This document shows, piece by piece, positions 7,584-15,960 of a DNA stretch of 51,174 nt. Made by a program: the position numbers and the translations under genes. The stretch is from a virus: positions 1 to 51,174 of the IMG/VR virus record IMGVR_UViG_3300050132_000130. One strand, written 5' to 3'. The notes under the pieces are model-generated. The model saw nothing but the letters and a program-made list of their open reading frames with translations. It had not been told where the DNA came from and did no database searches. Position 1 is the first letter of the stretch. Each line of letters opens with the position of its first letter.

Positions 7584-9034
7584 GCAAACAACTTCCTCCT
7601 GCTCATAGCGATCCCATAATTAGGCTTCCGCTTCTCCCTCGCCGCCAACCTGATCTCGGCCCAGACCGTCGGGCTTTTATACCCACGCTTAACCGCCAAC
7701 CGCTCCCAATCCTCGCGCGTCCGACAATTTCTCTCCTCGACAACATCCATCGGAACGCTGATGCCCTCGCCTGAAAAACCGCCGCGTTTTAACTGAGTGA
7801 GTTCGCCGTCAACGGTTTCGATCTCACGCGGCTTGACTGGATACACATGGCCGCAGTACGCGCAGACTGGCGCCGGGCGGTGTGACAGGTAGCATTTCGG
7901 GCATTGGCGGATTTTGAGTTCGGCCTCGGACTGTTGTTTGGCGGTGCGACGTTTCTGGTCGGCAAGTGTCCATGCGTGGTCGTCGTCGGGAAAACCCAAG
8001 CGCTTATGATTCCCTGAATGGTCAAAAATAAATGCGGGATAATCCTTATATCTCATCGCCCGCCCACAAATCTGCCTCCACAATGCGTCCGATTGCGTGG
8101 GGCGCGCGACGGATATGCTCTCGATCGTTACGTCCATCCCGGCTGCGCTGGCGACATCGAAACCAAAAGTAAGCAACTCACAATTACAAACATTCAATAT
8201 CTCACGACGCGCCAATGAAAGAAATATCTTCCTGCGTTCGTCGTGCGGTGTATTTCCGTCAACGTAAGCCGACGGTATTCCAATACCGAGAAATGACTGG
8301 TTCAGCATTCTGGCGTGATCTCGGCTCGTGGCGAACGTGATGTTCAATTTGCCGAGCGCGTGTTGTTTGTAATGCGCCGCCACGTTGCCGACGAGGATTC
8401 TATCGTTCTCCATCCGCTCGGCAAGCTGCCCACGGTTATAATCGCCAGCCGTGGTTTTGATGCCGGACAGGTCGGGGCTATCAACGCCGAATATGAGGTA
8501 GTCGGACAGGCGTTTGTTCTTAATGAGCCATGCGACGGGTTTCCCCTGCACCATTGAGTCGTACCAACAGCCGAGTCCCTTGCCGGAAGTTTTGCAAGGT
8601 GTGGCCGATGCGCCGATGATATAGGTGCCTTTGGACTTGTAGTGCTGAATTATTTTGTCGAGCGCCGTGCTGCCGTAGTGCGTTTCATCTATTGCGAGGA
8701 AATCCACATCCGGCGCATCATCAAGGCGATTAACCAGCGTTCCAGACGTGGCGATAAACGACGGCGCGGCTGGATCATATTTATGCCCCGCCGACACAAA
8801 GGAATGTTTGAGTCCGAACTCTGTGAAGGTGTTGGACGTTTGCGACAAAAGTTCCTGACGCGGGACTACCATCATCGACCGGCGTTTTTTTATAGCTGCG
8901 GCCTCAAACATATAGGCGATGACGACGGTTTTCCCCGCACCTGTCGCCGCTTGCATGAGAACGGATTTGTTCGTGCGTAGGGCGTTTCGAGTGTTGTCAA
9001 CCAACTCGACCTGATCGGGGTAGAGGGTTATCAT
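7580..9034 (-). CDS. DEAD/DEAH-box SF2 helicase with zinc ribbon
   Basis: 484 residues from the ATG at 9034, which overlaps the HTH gene stop (ATGA); an earlier in-frame codon lies inside that gene. Walker A AATGAGKTVV (K35), box II DETH (116-119), ASATPCKTSGKG as motif III, and RQICGRAMRY as motif VI. A four-cysteine ribbon CPKC...CAYC (about residue 390) sits near the C-terminus. Resembles phage UvsW/ResIII-like helicases used in replication restart or recombination. Confidence 0.88.
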   Translation of the reverse strand: MITLYPDQVELVDNTRNALRTNKSVLMQAATGAGKTVVIAYMFEAAAIKKRRSMMVVPRQELLSQTSNTFTEFGLKHSFVSAGHKYDPAAPSFIATSGTLVNRLDDAPDVDFLAIDETHYGSTALDKIIQHYKSKGTYIIGASATPCKTSGKGLGCWYDSMVQGKPVAWLIKNKRLSDYLIFGVDSPDLSGIKTTAGDYNRGQLAERMENDRILVGNVAAHYKQHALGKLNITFATSRDHARMLNQSFLGIGIPSAYVDGNTPHDERRKIFLSLARREILNVCNCELLTFGFDVASAAGMDVTIESISVARPTQSDALWRQICGRAMRYKDYPAFIFDHSGNHKRLGFPDDDHAWTLADQKRRTAKQQSEAELKIRQCPKCYLSHRPAPVCAYCGHVYPVKPREIETVDGELTQLKRGGFSGEGISVPMDVVEERNCRTREDWERLAVKRGYKSPTVWAEIRLAAREKRKPNYGIAMSRRKLFA

Positions 9035-9255
9035 TTTTTCCGCGCCGCCGGAGCCGTCACCAACCAATCATCGCGCGTGACGGCTCCCTTGGTGTATTCC
9101 TCTATAAGGGTCGAGGTCAGCAGGTCGGGACAGTTATCGCCTGACAGAACGCGGTGAATCGTACTCGGGAACTTCCCTAGTTCTCTTGCGAATATCGCTG
9201 ATTTTATCTTGTGCTTATCAAGATACTGTCTCAGCTTTACTGCCCCGACCAACAT
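9031..9255 (-). CDS. Small helix-turn-helix (Cro/YdaS-like) protein
   Basis: 74 residues; AVKLRQYLDKHKIKSAIFARELGKFPSTIHRVLSG (residues 5-39) reads as an XRE-type helix-turn-helix in which FARELGKFPSTIHRVLSG is the recognition half. The start shares one base with the preceding stop (TAATG). As the only such protein next to a strong early promoter, it is the best candidate regulator of the divergent region at 9438-9558. Operator not identified. Confidence 0.75.
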   Translation of the reverse strand: MLVGAVKLRQYLDKHKIKSAIFARELGKFPSTIHRVLSGDNCPDLLTSTLIEEYTKGAVTRDDWLVTAPAARKK

Positions 9256-9437
9256 TACGCTGCCGCCTTGTTGAGATCGAGGGTTAACAGCTTGGCCTTC
9301 TTCGCCCGCAGTTCCTTCATCACGGCCTGACGTGACTCTTGCAGCTTGGCGATCTCCGCGTCCAGATTGGCGACCTGCTTGGTTAGCGTGATCGCGTCAT
9401 GGCGCAGGGTTTCTTCTGGGGTCTGTTCGTGTGTCAT
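9255..9437 (-). CDS. Small coiled-coil protein, first gene of leftward operon
   Basis: 60 residues, almost entirely one amphipathic helix: LTKQVANLDAEIAKLQESR and KELRAKKAKLLTL. A GAGGAG ribosome-binding site lies 8 bases before the ATG and a good promoter at 9495-9466 ends just upstream. No enzyme motif. Function unknown. Confidence 0.65.
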   Translation of the reverse strand: MTHEQTPEETLRHDAITLTKQVANLDAEIAKLQESRQAVMKELRAKKAKLLTLDLNKAAA

Positions 9438-9465
9438 GGTAGCTCCTCTGGTTACATTGGGAATC

Positions 9466-9495
9466 AGTATCTCATAAGCGGGTTCTTTTTGTCAA
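9466..9495 (-). promoter_or_regulatory. Promoter for the leftward helicase/methylase/fibre operon
   Basis: Reverse strand TTGACA (9495-9490), an 18-base spacer and GATACT (9471-9466). The predicted start near 9459 gives a leader of about 20 bases with an excellent ribosome-binding site ahead of the gene at 9437. Confidence 0.65.
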
Positions 9496-9509
9496 TCAGC
9501 AAATTTGTC

Positions 9510-9538
9510 TTGACGCGACTCGGCGGGAGGGGTAGGAA
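9510..9538 (+). promoter_or_regulatory. Possible promoter for the recombination operon
   Basis: TTGACG (9510-9515), 17-base spacer, TAGGAA (9533-9538). The -10 is poor. It sits where a rightward promoter is needed for the genes at 9559-11996, and TTTGTC repeats at 9489 and 9504 could bind a regulator. Confidence 0.35.
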
Positions 9539-9558
9539 TGGTGGCAGGGGAGAATCAC

Positions 9559-10674
9559 ATGACTGAACTGATAGTAATCGACCAACTCGATCCCGTAACG
9601 GTATATTCCGGCGGCCTCGACACCGTACTCGAACAACTCGCCAAAGAGTTGCGCGCTGATTTGCCTGACATCTCAACGGAAAAAGGCCGCACGGAGATAA
9701 AATCCCGCGCGTACAAGGCCAGTCGTTGCAAGACGAAGCTTGACGATCTCGCTGTATCGCTGACGGAAGAAGCGCGGATTAAGATCGCTGCGATTAACAA
9801 GGATCGGAAAAAATCCGCCGAGTTCCTGGACGCGCTAAGGGATGAGATCAGGAAGCCGGTCGATGATTTTGAGGACGCCGAGAAAAAGCGCGTTGCCGAT
9901 CACGAGGCTAAGTTGTTGGAGGTATCTGCTCTCACAACATTTTATCAATCGCCGCCATCTTCTGACGAGGTTCTTGATCGTATGGCTCAATTGGGAATGT
10001 TTGACCATTTGAAAATGGAGGAGTTTTGTTTCCGTGCTGAGAATCTAAAGAAAGAAGTCAATACGACACTAAACGCGATGTTGTTGTCAGCACAGAGTCG
10101 GGAGCGTGACGCAGCCGAACTCGCCAAACTTCGTATCGCGCAGGCTGCCCGTGACGCCGAGGATGCCGCCCGTAAGCTGGCCGAACGTGAGGCACAGATC
10201 GCCGCCGATGCCGCTGAGAAGGCGCGTAAGGATGCCGAGGCTGCGGCGGAACTGGCGGCGAAGGCGGCTGCCGACAAGGCGGCGAGTGAACTGGCAGCCC
10301 AGAAAGCTGCCGAACAGAAAGCCCGTGACGAGGCTGCTGCTGCTGAGGAACGCGCCAAGAAGGCCGAGGCCGACGCTCTGGCTGCGGCTGCACGAGCCGA
10401 GGCAGCACGAATCGCCGCCATTGAGCAGGCGCGGGTCGATCAGGAGGCTGCTGTCGAGGCAGAACGTAAACGCGCAGCGTATGCCAAGGCTGCCGATGAC
10501 GATGCTGCGGCGGCGAGAGAGGCGAACAAGAAGCATTGCGCGAAGATAAACGGCGAGGTGCTGGCATCGATACAGGCTGTATGCGATGCCGTTCCTGCTG
10601 GTGGCGATGCGGTCAAAGCCATCGTCATCGCCATTGTGTCGGGGAAGATTCCACATACGTCCATTAAATACTAG
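9559..10674 (+). CDS. Long Ala/Glu/Lys-rich coiled-coil phage protein
   Basis: 371 residues from the ATG at 9559, preceded by AGGGGAG; an upstream in-frame ATG at 9538 lacks a site. The N-terminal 110 residues form a conserved-looking helical domain (VIDQLDPVTVYSGG, DISTEKGRTEIKSRAYKASR). Residues about 185-340 are a TolA-like low-complexity helix of repeated ARDAAEKA type. Proteins of this shape are common in phage recombination modules next to YqaJ-type exonucleases. Exact role unknown. Confidence 0.75.
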   Translation: MTELIVIDQLDPVTVYSGGLDTVLEQLAKELRADLPDISTEKGRTEIKSRAYKASRCKTKLDDLAVSLTEEARIKIAAINKDRKKSAEFLDALRDEIRKPVDDFEDAEKKRVADHEAKLLEVSALTTFYQSPPSSDEVLDRMAQLGMFDHLKMEEFCFRAENLKKEVNTTLNAMLLSAQSRERDAAELAKLRIAQAARDAEDAARKLAEREAQIAADAAEKARKDAEAAAELAAKAAADKAASELAAQKAAEQKARDEAAAAEERAKKAEADALAAAARAEAARIAAIEQARVDQEAAVEAERKRAAYAKAADDDAAAAREANKKHCAKINGEVLASIQAVCDAVPAGGDAVKAIVIAIVSGKIPHTSIKY

Positions 10675-10682
10675 GAGTAGAT

Positions 10683-10859
10683 ATGCCAGACGCAAAACTA
10701 TTCGATTTCGCCGCCGAACTGAAACACGAAACCGAGAACGCATTTCTTGTGACAGACGGCGATAAAGATTATTGGCTTCCCAAAAGCATGACGGAAGATA
10801 ATGGGGATGGGACTTGGACGATTCCTGAATGGATTGCCATCGAGAAGGGCATTGTATGA
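10683..10859 (+). CDS. Small acidic ORF ahead of the YqaJ exonuclease
   Basis: 58 residues, too short for a usual cutoff but well supported: TAGGAGTAGAT before the ATG, and its stop overlaps the next start (ATGA). The sequence reads MPDAKLFDFAAELKHETE then FLVTDGDKDYWLPKSMTE and ends WTIPEWIAIEKGIV. The DGDKDYWLPKS segment suggests a small beta domain. Family not recognised. Confidence 0.65.
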   Translation: MPDAKLFDFAAELKHETENAFLVTDGDKDYWLPKSMTEDNGDGTWTIPEWIAIEKGIV

Positions 10860-11548
10860 CCGTAAAATACCACAACGACCTAGAACAAGGCTCTGACGCG
10901 TGGAGGGAGTGCAGGCGCGGACTGATAACCGCCTCAGAAATGAAACTCCTAATCTCCCATACGCTAAAACTAAACGCCACGGATAAGGAAAAAGCCCACG
11001 TCCTAGAACTAGCCGCCCAACGTGTCTCTGGCTTCGTCGAAGATTATTATGTCACCGACGACATGACCCGTGGCAATGCCGACGAAATAAGAGCCAAGGC
11101 AAAATACCAAGAGGTCTATAAAACGGAAATCACCGATGTCGGGTTCATCACCAACGACAAATTCGGTCTGACGATAGGTTACTCGCCGGACGGACTCATT
11201 GGCGGCGATGGGTGTGTCGAGTGCAAGTCGCGCCGCCAGAAATTCCAGATCGACACCATCGCCACATACCGAGTCCCTGACGCGCACATAATTCAGGTTC
11301 AAACTGGCCTGATGGTTTCGGAGCGTAAGTGGTGCGATTTTGTTTCATACTCCGGCGGTTGGCCGATGACGACGATCAGGGTTTATCCAGACCAGAAAAT
11401 ACAGGAAGCGATTTTCCAAGCCGCATATAAGTTCGAGAAGCGCATCAAAGAGGTTATCAAAAATTATGAGGAGCGCATTGCGCTGATGCCTAATGCGTTT
11501 ATACCAACCGAGAGAGTCATAGACACAGGGGAGATACAAGATGAGTGA
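10856..11548 (+). CDS. YqaJ-like viral recombinase / lambda-type exonuclease
   Basis: 230 residues from the ATG that overlaps the small ORF. Family signposts: EQGSDAWRECRRGLITASEM at the N-terminus, GLTIGYSPDGLIGGDGCVECKSR carrying the metal-binding D and ExK, and HIIQVQTGLMVSERKWCDFV. This PD-(D/E)xK exonuclease resects double-stranded ends for single-strand annealing. The gene after it overlaps by 8 bases and is the presumed partner protein. Confidence 0.88.
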   Translation: MTVKYHNDLEQGSDAWRECRRGLITASEMKLLISHTLKLNATDKEKAHVLELAAQRVSGFVEDYYVTDDMTRGNADEIRAKAKYQEVYKTEITDVGFITNDKFGLTIGYSPDGLIGGDGCVECKSRRQKFQIDTIATYRVPDAHIIQVQTGLMVSERKWCDFVSYSGGWPMTTIRVYPDQKIQEAIFQAAYKFEKRIKEVIKNYEERIALMPNAFIPTERVIDTGEIQDE

Positions 11549-11996
11549 TATGAATCACAGCGTTGCGCCGAAAACTGACCAAGTTTCGTACGATCATTTT
11601 ATTAGCGGCAAGTCCATCACGATCAAAATAACCGGAGTCGATTTTACTGCCGGTGAACAGCCCGTCGCATTGAAATTCGAGAACAGCAACGGCAAGGTGT
11701 TCCGGCCATGCAAGTCAATGCGCCGAGTTCTGATCGCGGCATGGGGCGACAAGGCATCGAATTATGTCGGGCGCAGCATGACTCTATACGGCGATCCGAC
11801 GGTTAGGTACGGCGCGCTGGAAGTCGGCGGGGTTCGCATAAGCCACCTGTCTCATATTGATAAAGAGTTGAAGGTGATCCTGACGGCGACGAAGGGGAAC
11901 AAGAAACCTTACACGGTCAAGCCGCTGGTGGTTACTGAGCAGCCAGCAGCAGTCGTCGAATCAAAAGAAACCCCGTCAGCCCAACCCAAAGACTGA
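11541..11996 (+). CDS. Probable recombination partner (ssDNA-binding/annealing-like) protein
   Basis: 151 residues. The core FRPCKSMRRVLIAAWGDKAS, YVGRSMTLYGDPTVRYG and GGVRISHLSHIDKELKVILT recurs in phage proteins found beside YqaJ exonucleases. An OB-fold-like, nucleic-acid-binding role is inferred from this context, not from a known active site. The tail from about residue 133 is low complexity. Its stop codon is embedded in a stem-loop (11971-12001) that terminates the opposing operon. Confidence 0.65.
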   Translation: MSDMNHSVAPKTDQVSYDHFISGKSITIKITGVDFTAGEQPVALKFENSNGKVFRPCKSMRRVLIAAWGDKASNYVGRSMTLYGDPTVRYGALEVGGVRISHLSHIDKELKVILTATKGNKKPYTVKPLVVTEQPAAVVESKETPSAQPKD

Positions 11997-12001
11997 CGGG
12001 G
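11971..12001 (-). terminator. Terminator of the long leftward structural operon
   Basis: CCCCGTCAG (11971-11979) pairs perfectly with CTGACGGGG (11993-12001). Read on the reverse strand, the 9-bp GC-rich stem is followed by TTTCTTTT, a good rho-independent signal just after the endolysin gene. The rightward side lacks T residues, so it mainly stops leftward transcription. Confidence 0.75.
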
Positions 12002-12037
12002 ATACCGCAGCAAGGTGAGGAGACAACCTGCGCGATC

Positions 12038-12589
12038 TCAAGCGGCGAACTGACCGCCAGCATTAGAATATGCGTCCTTGACCTCGGCCATCGTGCGGAT
12101 TGTCTGACCGTATGGAGAACCCGGGAGCGACGCCCACCTATGTCCGGCTTTTGCCACAGCCGACTCGAACCGGCCAGCATCGATGTCGTCGAGCGCGTTG
12201 ACTTCGCGGAGTGAGTTCATCGCCCACTTGTCTTGATATGGCGGCGAGAAGTCCAATAGGCCAAGCTGCTCGATATAAGGCGTCCACTCACGGGATAATA
12301 TCTGATAGCGGCCACTACCGTCCGAGTAACGCCCGATACGTTGAATCCATACTGGACTATTCGGATGCTTGGCGTAGCTTTCAAACGTACCTCCTCCGCA
12401 GAGTGCGCGGTATCCGTTGTCGGAGTCGGGGATTTGAATGGTGCCTTCTGACCAGCCGATCATCGTGAGAAATGCGGCGCGGTTTTTCGCGCGGTTGACA
12501 TACGGTGATTGAGGCGCGGGAATCGGTAACGGCGTCGGTGGATCGGTGTGGAACATCTCGACGAGCGCCTTCATAATTTCAAGGAACAT
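12038..12589 (-). CDS. Endolysin, lambda R-like lytic transglycosylase
   Basis: 183 residues. The lambda R / GH104-type domain spans residues about 38-170: MIGWSEGT with catalytic Glu48, then DGSGRYQILSREWTPYIEQL, GLLDFSPPYQDKWAM and WASLPGSPYGQ. It cuts peptidoglycan at lysis. There is no cleavable signal peptide, so it should depend on a holin; candidates are the membrane proteins just upstream. Last gene of the leftward late block. Confidence 0.9.
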   Translation of the reverse strand: MFLEIMKALVEMFHTDPPTPLPIPAPQSPYVNRAKNRAAFLTMIGWSEGTIQIPDSDNGYRALCGGGTFESYAKHPNSPVWIQRIGRYSDGSGRYQILSREWTPYIEQLGLLDFSPPYQDKWAMNSLREVNALDDIDAGRFESAVAKAGHRWASLPGSPYGQTIRTMAEVKDAYSNAGGQFAA

Positions 12590-12591
12590 TT

Positions 12592-12810
12592 TTATTCACT
12601 CAGATTATTCGTTGATGCAGGCGGCGCGGGCGGGTGCGGGTAATCTTCAGGAGCCGAATAAACCTTGATTCCCTTCGCGTCGGTATAAATCGCATACCCG
12701 GCCTTTATCGCCACCTTCTCAGCCCAGTTTGTGAATCCGGTATTCTCTAGGATGTAAATCGCTAGAGGAACACCGTATTTGAGCAGGAGGGCGGCGACAA
12801 AGGGGGGCAT
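12592..12810 (-). CDS. Small membrane protein of the lysis cassette
   Basis: 72 residues from the ATG at 12810, four bases after the previous stop. A hydrophobic N-terminal segment (FVAALLLKYGVPLAIYILE) is followed by a soluble, proline-rich tail (YPHPPAPPASTN). Position between the holin-like gene and the endolysin suggests a lysis role. Family not recognised. Confidence 0.6.
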   Translation of the reverse strand: MPPFVAALLLKYGVPLAIYILENTGFTNWAEKVAIKAGYAIYTDAKGIKVYSAPEDYPHPPAPPASTNNLSE

Positions 12811-12814
12811 GATA

Positions 12815-13246
12815 TTAGTTCGTTTCTGTCGAGGATGACGCAACACCAGCGGCAGGATCAACCGTCGCTGCGGCTTCTTCGGCCTTGGCGGTCAGGTTGG
12901 CTTCCAATGGTGCCTCAACCTTGGCTGCAACGGCGGCAACGACCGGGAGATTAGCCACGGCGCCTTCGATTGCCAGATTGATCTGGTTAAACGCAATCGG
13001 CAGTCCAGCAGCGGTAAGCTGCGAGACAACGCCAGCCTGAGCAACGGCGAACTTCTGAGCGCCGGTAGCCACACTGCCTGATTCGACACCAGCAATAACC
13101 GCAGTTTCAGCCGCAGCGACTTCCTGCGTGGCGATTGCCTGGACTTGCGGATTGCCAGCCAAAGCCGTCGCCGTGCCCTTCAAGAACGCCAAAGTCTCTG
13201 CTGGGATGCCCATAAAGAACGCCCCGATGTCTGTAAGAAAACTCAT
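12815..13246 (-). CDS. Holin-like protein (LL-H holin type, tentative)
   Basis: 143 residues from the ATG at 13246, chosen for its AGGAG leader. Alanine-rich helices with a pattern seen in LL-H-type holins: GAQKFAVAQAGVVSQLTAAG then QINLAIEGAVANLPVVAAVAA. Hydrophobicity is moderate rather than strong, so it could instead be a virion or lysis accessory protein. Confidence 0.5.
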   Translation of the reverse strand: MSFLTDIGAFFMGIPAETLAFLKGTATALAGNPQVQAIATQEVAAAETAVIAGVESGSVATGAQKFAVAQAGVVSQLTAAGLPIAFNQINLAIEGAVANLPVVAAVAAKVEAPLEANLTAKAEEAAATVDPAAGVASSSTETN

Positions 13247-13297
13247 ATCATATCTCCTCGTCATGTTCGGGCTGAGAACCGCCGCCCGATACGCGGT

Positions 13298-13588
13298 TTA
13301 ATGTGATAGGGATGCAGCCATAGCCTTAACGGTGCCCCATGCAGTTATAACTCCGGTCAATATCGACAACAGGATCGTGGCCGTATGACTCATACTCGCC
13401 ATCGCCTTACGACCGCCTGCTTCCGATGCGTTGCTGATTTTCATCTCGCTGATGTCGGCTGCGATCTTCTCGACGGTGGACTGTGTTTTCTCGGTCGTTT
13501 GCTTCAGGTATCCGACATCGGCGCGAAGGGTGCCGAGAAGGATGAGAGGGTCGCGCTTGGAGTCTTGGTCGGATTGGAAGTCGTCCAT
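13298..13588 (-). CDS. Coiled coil plus C-terminal membrane segment (XhlA-like)
   Basis: 96 residues from the ATG at 13588. Residues about 20-50 form a coiled coil (YLKQTTEKTQSTVEKIAADI) and residues about 66-90 a membrane segment (TATILLSILTGVITAWGTV). This layout is shared with XhlA/haemolysin-type lysis proteins. It lies two bases after the neighbour's stop. Confidence 0.6.
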   Translation of the reverse strand: MDDFQSDQDSKRDPLILLGTLRADVGYLKQTTEKTQSTVEKIAADISEMKISNASEAGGRKAMASMSHTATILLSILTGVITAWGTVKAMAASLSH

Positions 13589-13590
13589 GT

Positions 13591-13908
13591 TTATCCCGCT
13601 GTGATGTCTGGTGGAACTCCGTCCATTGACTCGGTGCAATGGTCGCCTTTGATGCGGATGATGTGGTTCTGAATGGCGGTCAGAATCTTGCAGACGAAAC
13701 AGCCCTGCCTATACATCCAGATTGGTTCGCCTTTAAGGTGTAAATCTCGCATCTCTGCCCACGCCTCAGAGCAGGTGTAATGAGGGTTAGACAATGCGGG
13801 AACATTCGTTTTTATCAGCATCGCCATGACACCGCCGATGAAAACATTTGCGGATATGTCAATCAGGATAAGGATATTCAGGAGATAGCGCCAGATGCTT
13901 ATCCGCAT
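13591..13908 (-). CDS. Membrane-anchored phage protein of the lysis cassette
   Basis: 105 residues from the ATG at 13908, which has a GAGG site; the longer frame begins at a TTG inside the upstream gene. A membrane helix (YLLNILILIDISANVFIGG) precedes a soluble part with CSEAWAEMRDLH, CFVCKIL and KGDHC. The D..AN...GG motif followed by a Ser/Arg-Ala-Trp region recurs in phage lysis-region proteins of unknown function. Confidence 0.6.
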   Translation of the reverse strand: MRISIWRYLLNILILIDISANVFIGGVMAMLIKTNVPALSNPHYTCSEAWAEMRDLHLKGEPIWMYRQGCFVCKILTAIQNHIIRIKGDHCTESMDGVPPDITAG

Positions 13909-13915
13909 TTTATCC

Positions 13916-14392
13916 TCACGCAATCGTTACAGAACTACTCGGCAAACTCGAATTAATCCCCATCGCATATTTCCGCACGCCGGATACAAACGCGGCCAGA
14001 TCGGTCGAAAACGCCTTGAACTGCGTGATGTTGAACGTGTGCAGCGCTAGGGAAGTGTCCGGCCATGCGAGTGATGTCGTGCCGTCGGCGAACGTCGCGT
14101 TCAGCATGATCGAGGTGATCTCGGCGTTGATGTTGGCGGTCGTGTTGGAATCGCAGGCGTAGGTGCCGTTGAGTGCTGGTGTGCCGGTCGAGGTTACGGT
14201 TAAGCCTGCGGAGAGGGCGGCGGCGGCGGCGGCGGGAACACCTGCTGCGGCAACGGCAGCGGCATAGCCTGAGAACGCGGCGGTCAGTTCTGTTGGTGTG
14301 GCGATTGCGGGGAATAAGACCTCGCCGGATTGTGCGACGTAGGACGAATCAACCATGCGAAAAGAAGTTCCATTATTTGAGTATGCGTACAT
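13916..14392 (-). CDS. Tail fibre-associated protein with DUF4376-like C-terminus
   Basis: 158 residues. After an alanine-rich helix (residues about 45-65), residues 63-150 resemble DUF4376-type regions: ALSAGLTVTSTGTPALNGTY, LAWPDTSLALHTFNITQFK and FSTDLAAFVSG. Such domains occur in distal tail or fibre-assembly proteins. Follows the fibre gene after 9 bases. Confidence 0.6.
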   Translation of the reverse strand: MYAYSNNGTSFRMVDSSYVAQSGEVLFPAIATPTELTAAFSGYAAAVAAAGVPAAAAAALSAGLTVTSTGTPALNGTYACDSNTTANINAEITSIMLNATFADGTTSLAWPDTSLALHTFNITQFKAFSTDLAAFVSGVRKYAMGINSSLPSSSVTIA

Positions 14393-14401
14393 TTTGTCCT
14401 C

Positions 14402-15319
14402 TTAGAAGTTGTCGATGTAGCCGACGCAGGAAACATTGTTTGTACTTGCCCCGCTAGTTGAATAAGTTGCGTATATGTTGGTTGACTCCAACAGAATAGA
14501 ACACGGTATATTTAAGGCTGGTGAACCACCGCTAACTTCAACCAGATTGTTTGAGCTGTTTGAACCGACAGTAAGATTAGATGTTCCGGAAGATGGATCA
14601 TTATAGACCGTAACATTTATCATGGCCGCCGTCGGCGGGACAGCAGAACTAACTGAAACAGTATTTGTTGCTGCAGGTGCTTGGCTTATTAGGACAACTG
14701 GCGTCCCGGTATATTGAGTATTCCGGCCAGCCTGCACGAATCCATAAAGATATTTCGTGGACGCAGATGTATAAACAGTCCCAATCCTCGCAAAATAAGT
14801 GTACCCACTTGGCATCGTCGGTGCAGTAGCAGACAATGACATCAGGATGGACGTTCCAGACGTCCCGTAAATTGCAAAAACATTGTACCATGTTGATGCT
14901 GCGAGCGTTCCTGTATCGAGTCCACCCGCGCCGGATAGAGCCGTATTCAGCGTTTTACTGTATGCCGTCAACAGAAACGGCAGACCAGAACCGTTCCCCA
15001 ACATAACAGCATCAGCCGTCCATGTCGCCGTTGTATTCGATACCCAAACGCCTTTCAAATTCTTAAATCCACCCTGAGCCGGTGCCGAAAACAATCCCTG
15101 CAACGCCGTCAAAACCTGATTATGCGTCGTCTTACTCGGCGCAACCGATGCCGCCGTCAAAATCGAAATCAGTTCTTCCTGAATATCGTTGCACCAATCG
15201 TTATCAACGATCGTCGGCGTTCCTGATCCGGGCGTCGCGTTGGAGAAATACCCAGCGGTGCCAGCCGATGCTGGTGTTGGCAATGATGCGGCGGCGGTTA
15301 CGTTGTCAATTCTGTGCAT
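14402..15319 (-). CDS. Tail fibre/collar protein
   Basis: 305 residues. The N-terminus MHRIDNVTAAASLPTP, then TIVDNDWCNDIQEELISIL and LTALQGLF, is the common attachment region of baseplate-linked tail fibres. The rest is Ser/Thr/Gly-rich beta structure with a C-terminal domain that may bind receptor. It follows the DUF2313 gene, as expected in Mu/P2-type tails, and is separate from the large S74 fibre elsewhere in the genome. Confidence 0.75.
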   Translation of the reverse strand: MHRIDNVTAAASLPTPASAGTAGYFSNATPGSGTPTIVDNDWCNDIQEELISILTAASVAPSKTTHNQVLTALQGLFSAPAQGGFKNLKGVWVSNTTATWTADAVMLGNGSGLPFLLTAYSKTLNTALSGAGGLDTGTLAASTWYNVFAIYGTSGTSILMSLSATAPTMPSGYTYFARIGTVYTSASTKYLYGFVQAGRNTQYTGTPVVLISQAPAATNTVSVSSAVPPTAAMINVTVYNDPSSGTSNLTVGSNSSNNLVEVSGGSPALNIPCSILLESTNIYATYSTSGASTNNVSCVGYIDNF

Positions 15320-15354
15320 GATACCCTCTCTGTTAATCTGTATCTGATTCGCGG

Positions 15355-15960
15355 TTAAGTCGCAAACATTGGATAGCTGTGCGCGGGAGCGTACTGGTGA
15401 ATCACATATTCGAGTTCCGACGTGCCAATCAGCGTGAACAGCGCGTCATTTGCAGCCGAGAAATTCGTCTCAAAATACTGGACGCTGAGATTCGGAATCG
15501 TCACCGTCCAGCCGAACGCCCACGCTTGTCCGTATAAAATCCCGTTTGCCACCCCTACGTTCGCGCAAAACGGCGTATATTCCGTGATCGTCGCGCCCGT
15601 AAACCCCAAGGATTCGATAACCGACAGGAAATATGGCACCGACTGGCCGCCGTCGTTGGCGAATTTCTGTAAAACCTGCGCCTGCCGTTGCGGAATCGTC
15701 TGGACACCCGCGAACGGATTCGGCAAGCCGAGCGTCGCCTCCCATTCGGGGAGCAACTGCACAGGGTTTGACGGGAACGCATCGGCCAATAAATCCTGCA
15801 ATGATTGAGTTTGCCGTTCATACGTCGGCGCGAGACAGGCGATCGTTTGCGCGATAACCGAGTCCACATCACGCGGCCAGACCTTACCCGTTGGCATCAG
15901 CGAGAGGTATGCTGCGGTGAAATCAGCGGTGGAGAATAGGGGGGCTAGGGCTTGGGTCAT
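15355..15960 (-). CDS. Baseplate protein gp48 / DUF2313 (tail protein I-like)
   Basis: 201 residues. Family pattern: YLSLMPTGKVWPRD, a coiled QTQSLQDLLADAFPSNPVQLLPEWEATLGLP, RQAQVLQKFANDGGQS and ITEYTPF. Mu gp48-like proteins join the baseplate wedge and the tail fibre. Its ATG overlaps the homing endonuclease stop (ATGA), so the mobile gene now provides its translational coupling. Confidence 0.85.
   Translation of the reverse strand: MTQALAPLFSTADFTAAYLSLMPTGKVWPRDVDSVIAQTIACLAPTYERQTQSLQDLLADAFPSNPVQLLPEWEATLGLPNPFAGVQTIPQRQAQVLQKFANDGGQSVPYFLSVIESLGFTGATITEYTPFCANVGVANGILYGQAWAFGWTVTIPNLSVQYFETNFSAANDALFTLIGTSELEYVIHQYAPAHSYPMFAT

Noticed and set aside
10087-10980. 297-residue minus-strand ORF
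   Set aside because: Antisense to the coiled-coil and YqaJ genes; Leu/Arg/Ser-rich with no ribosome-binding site.
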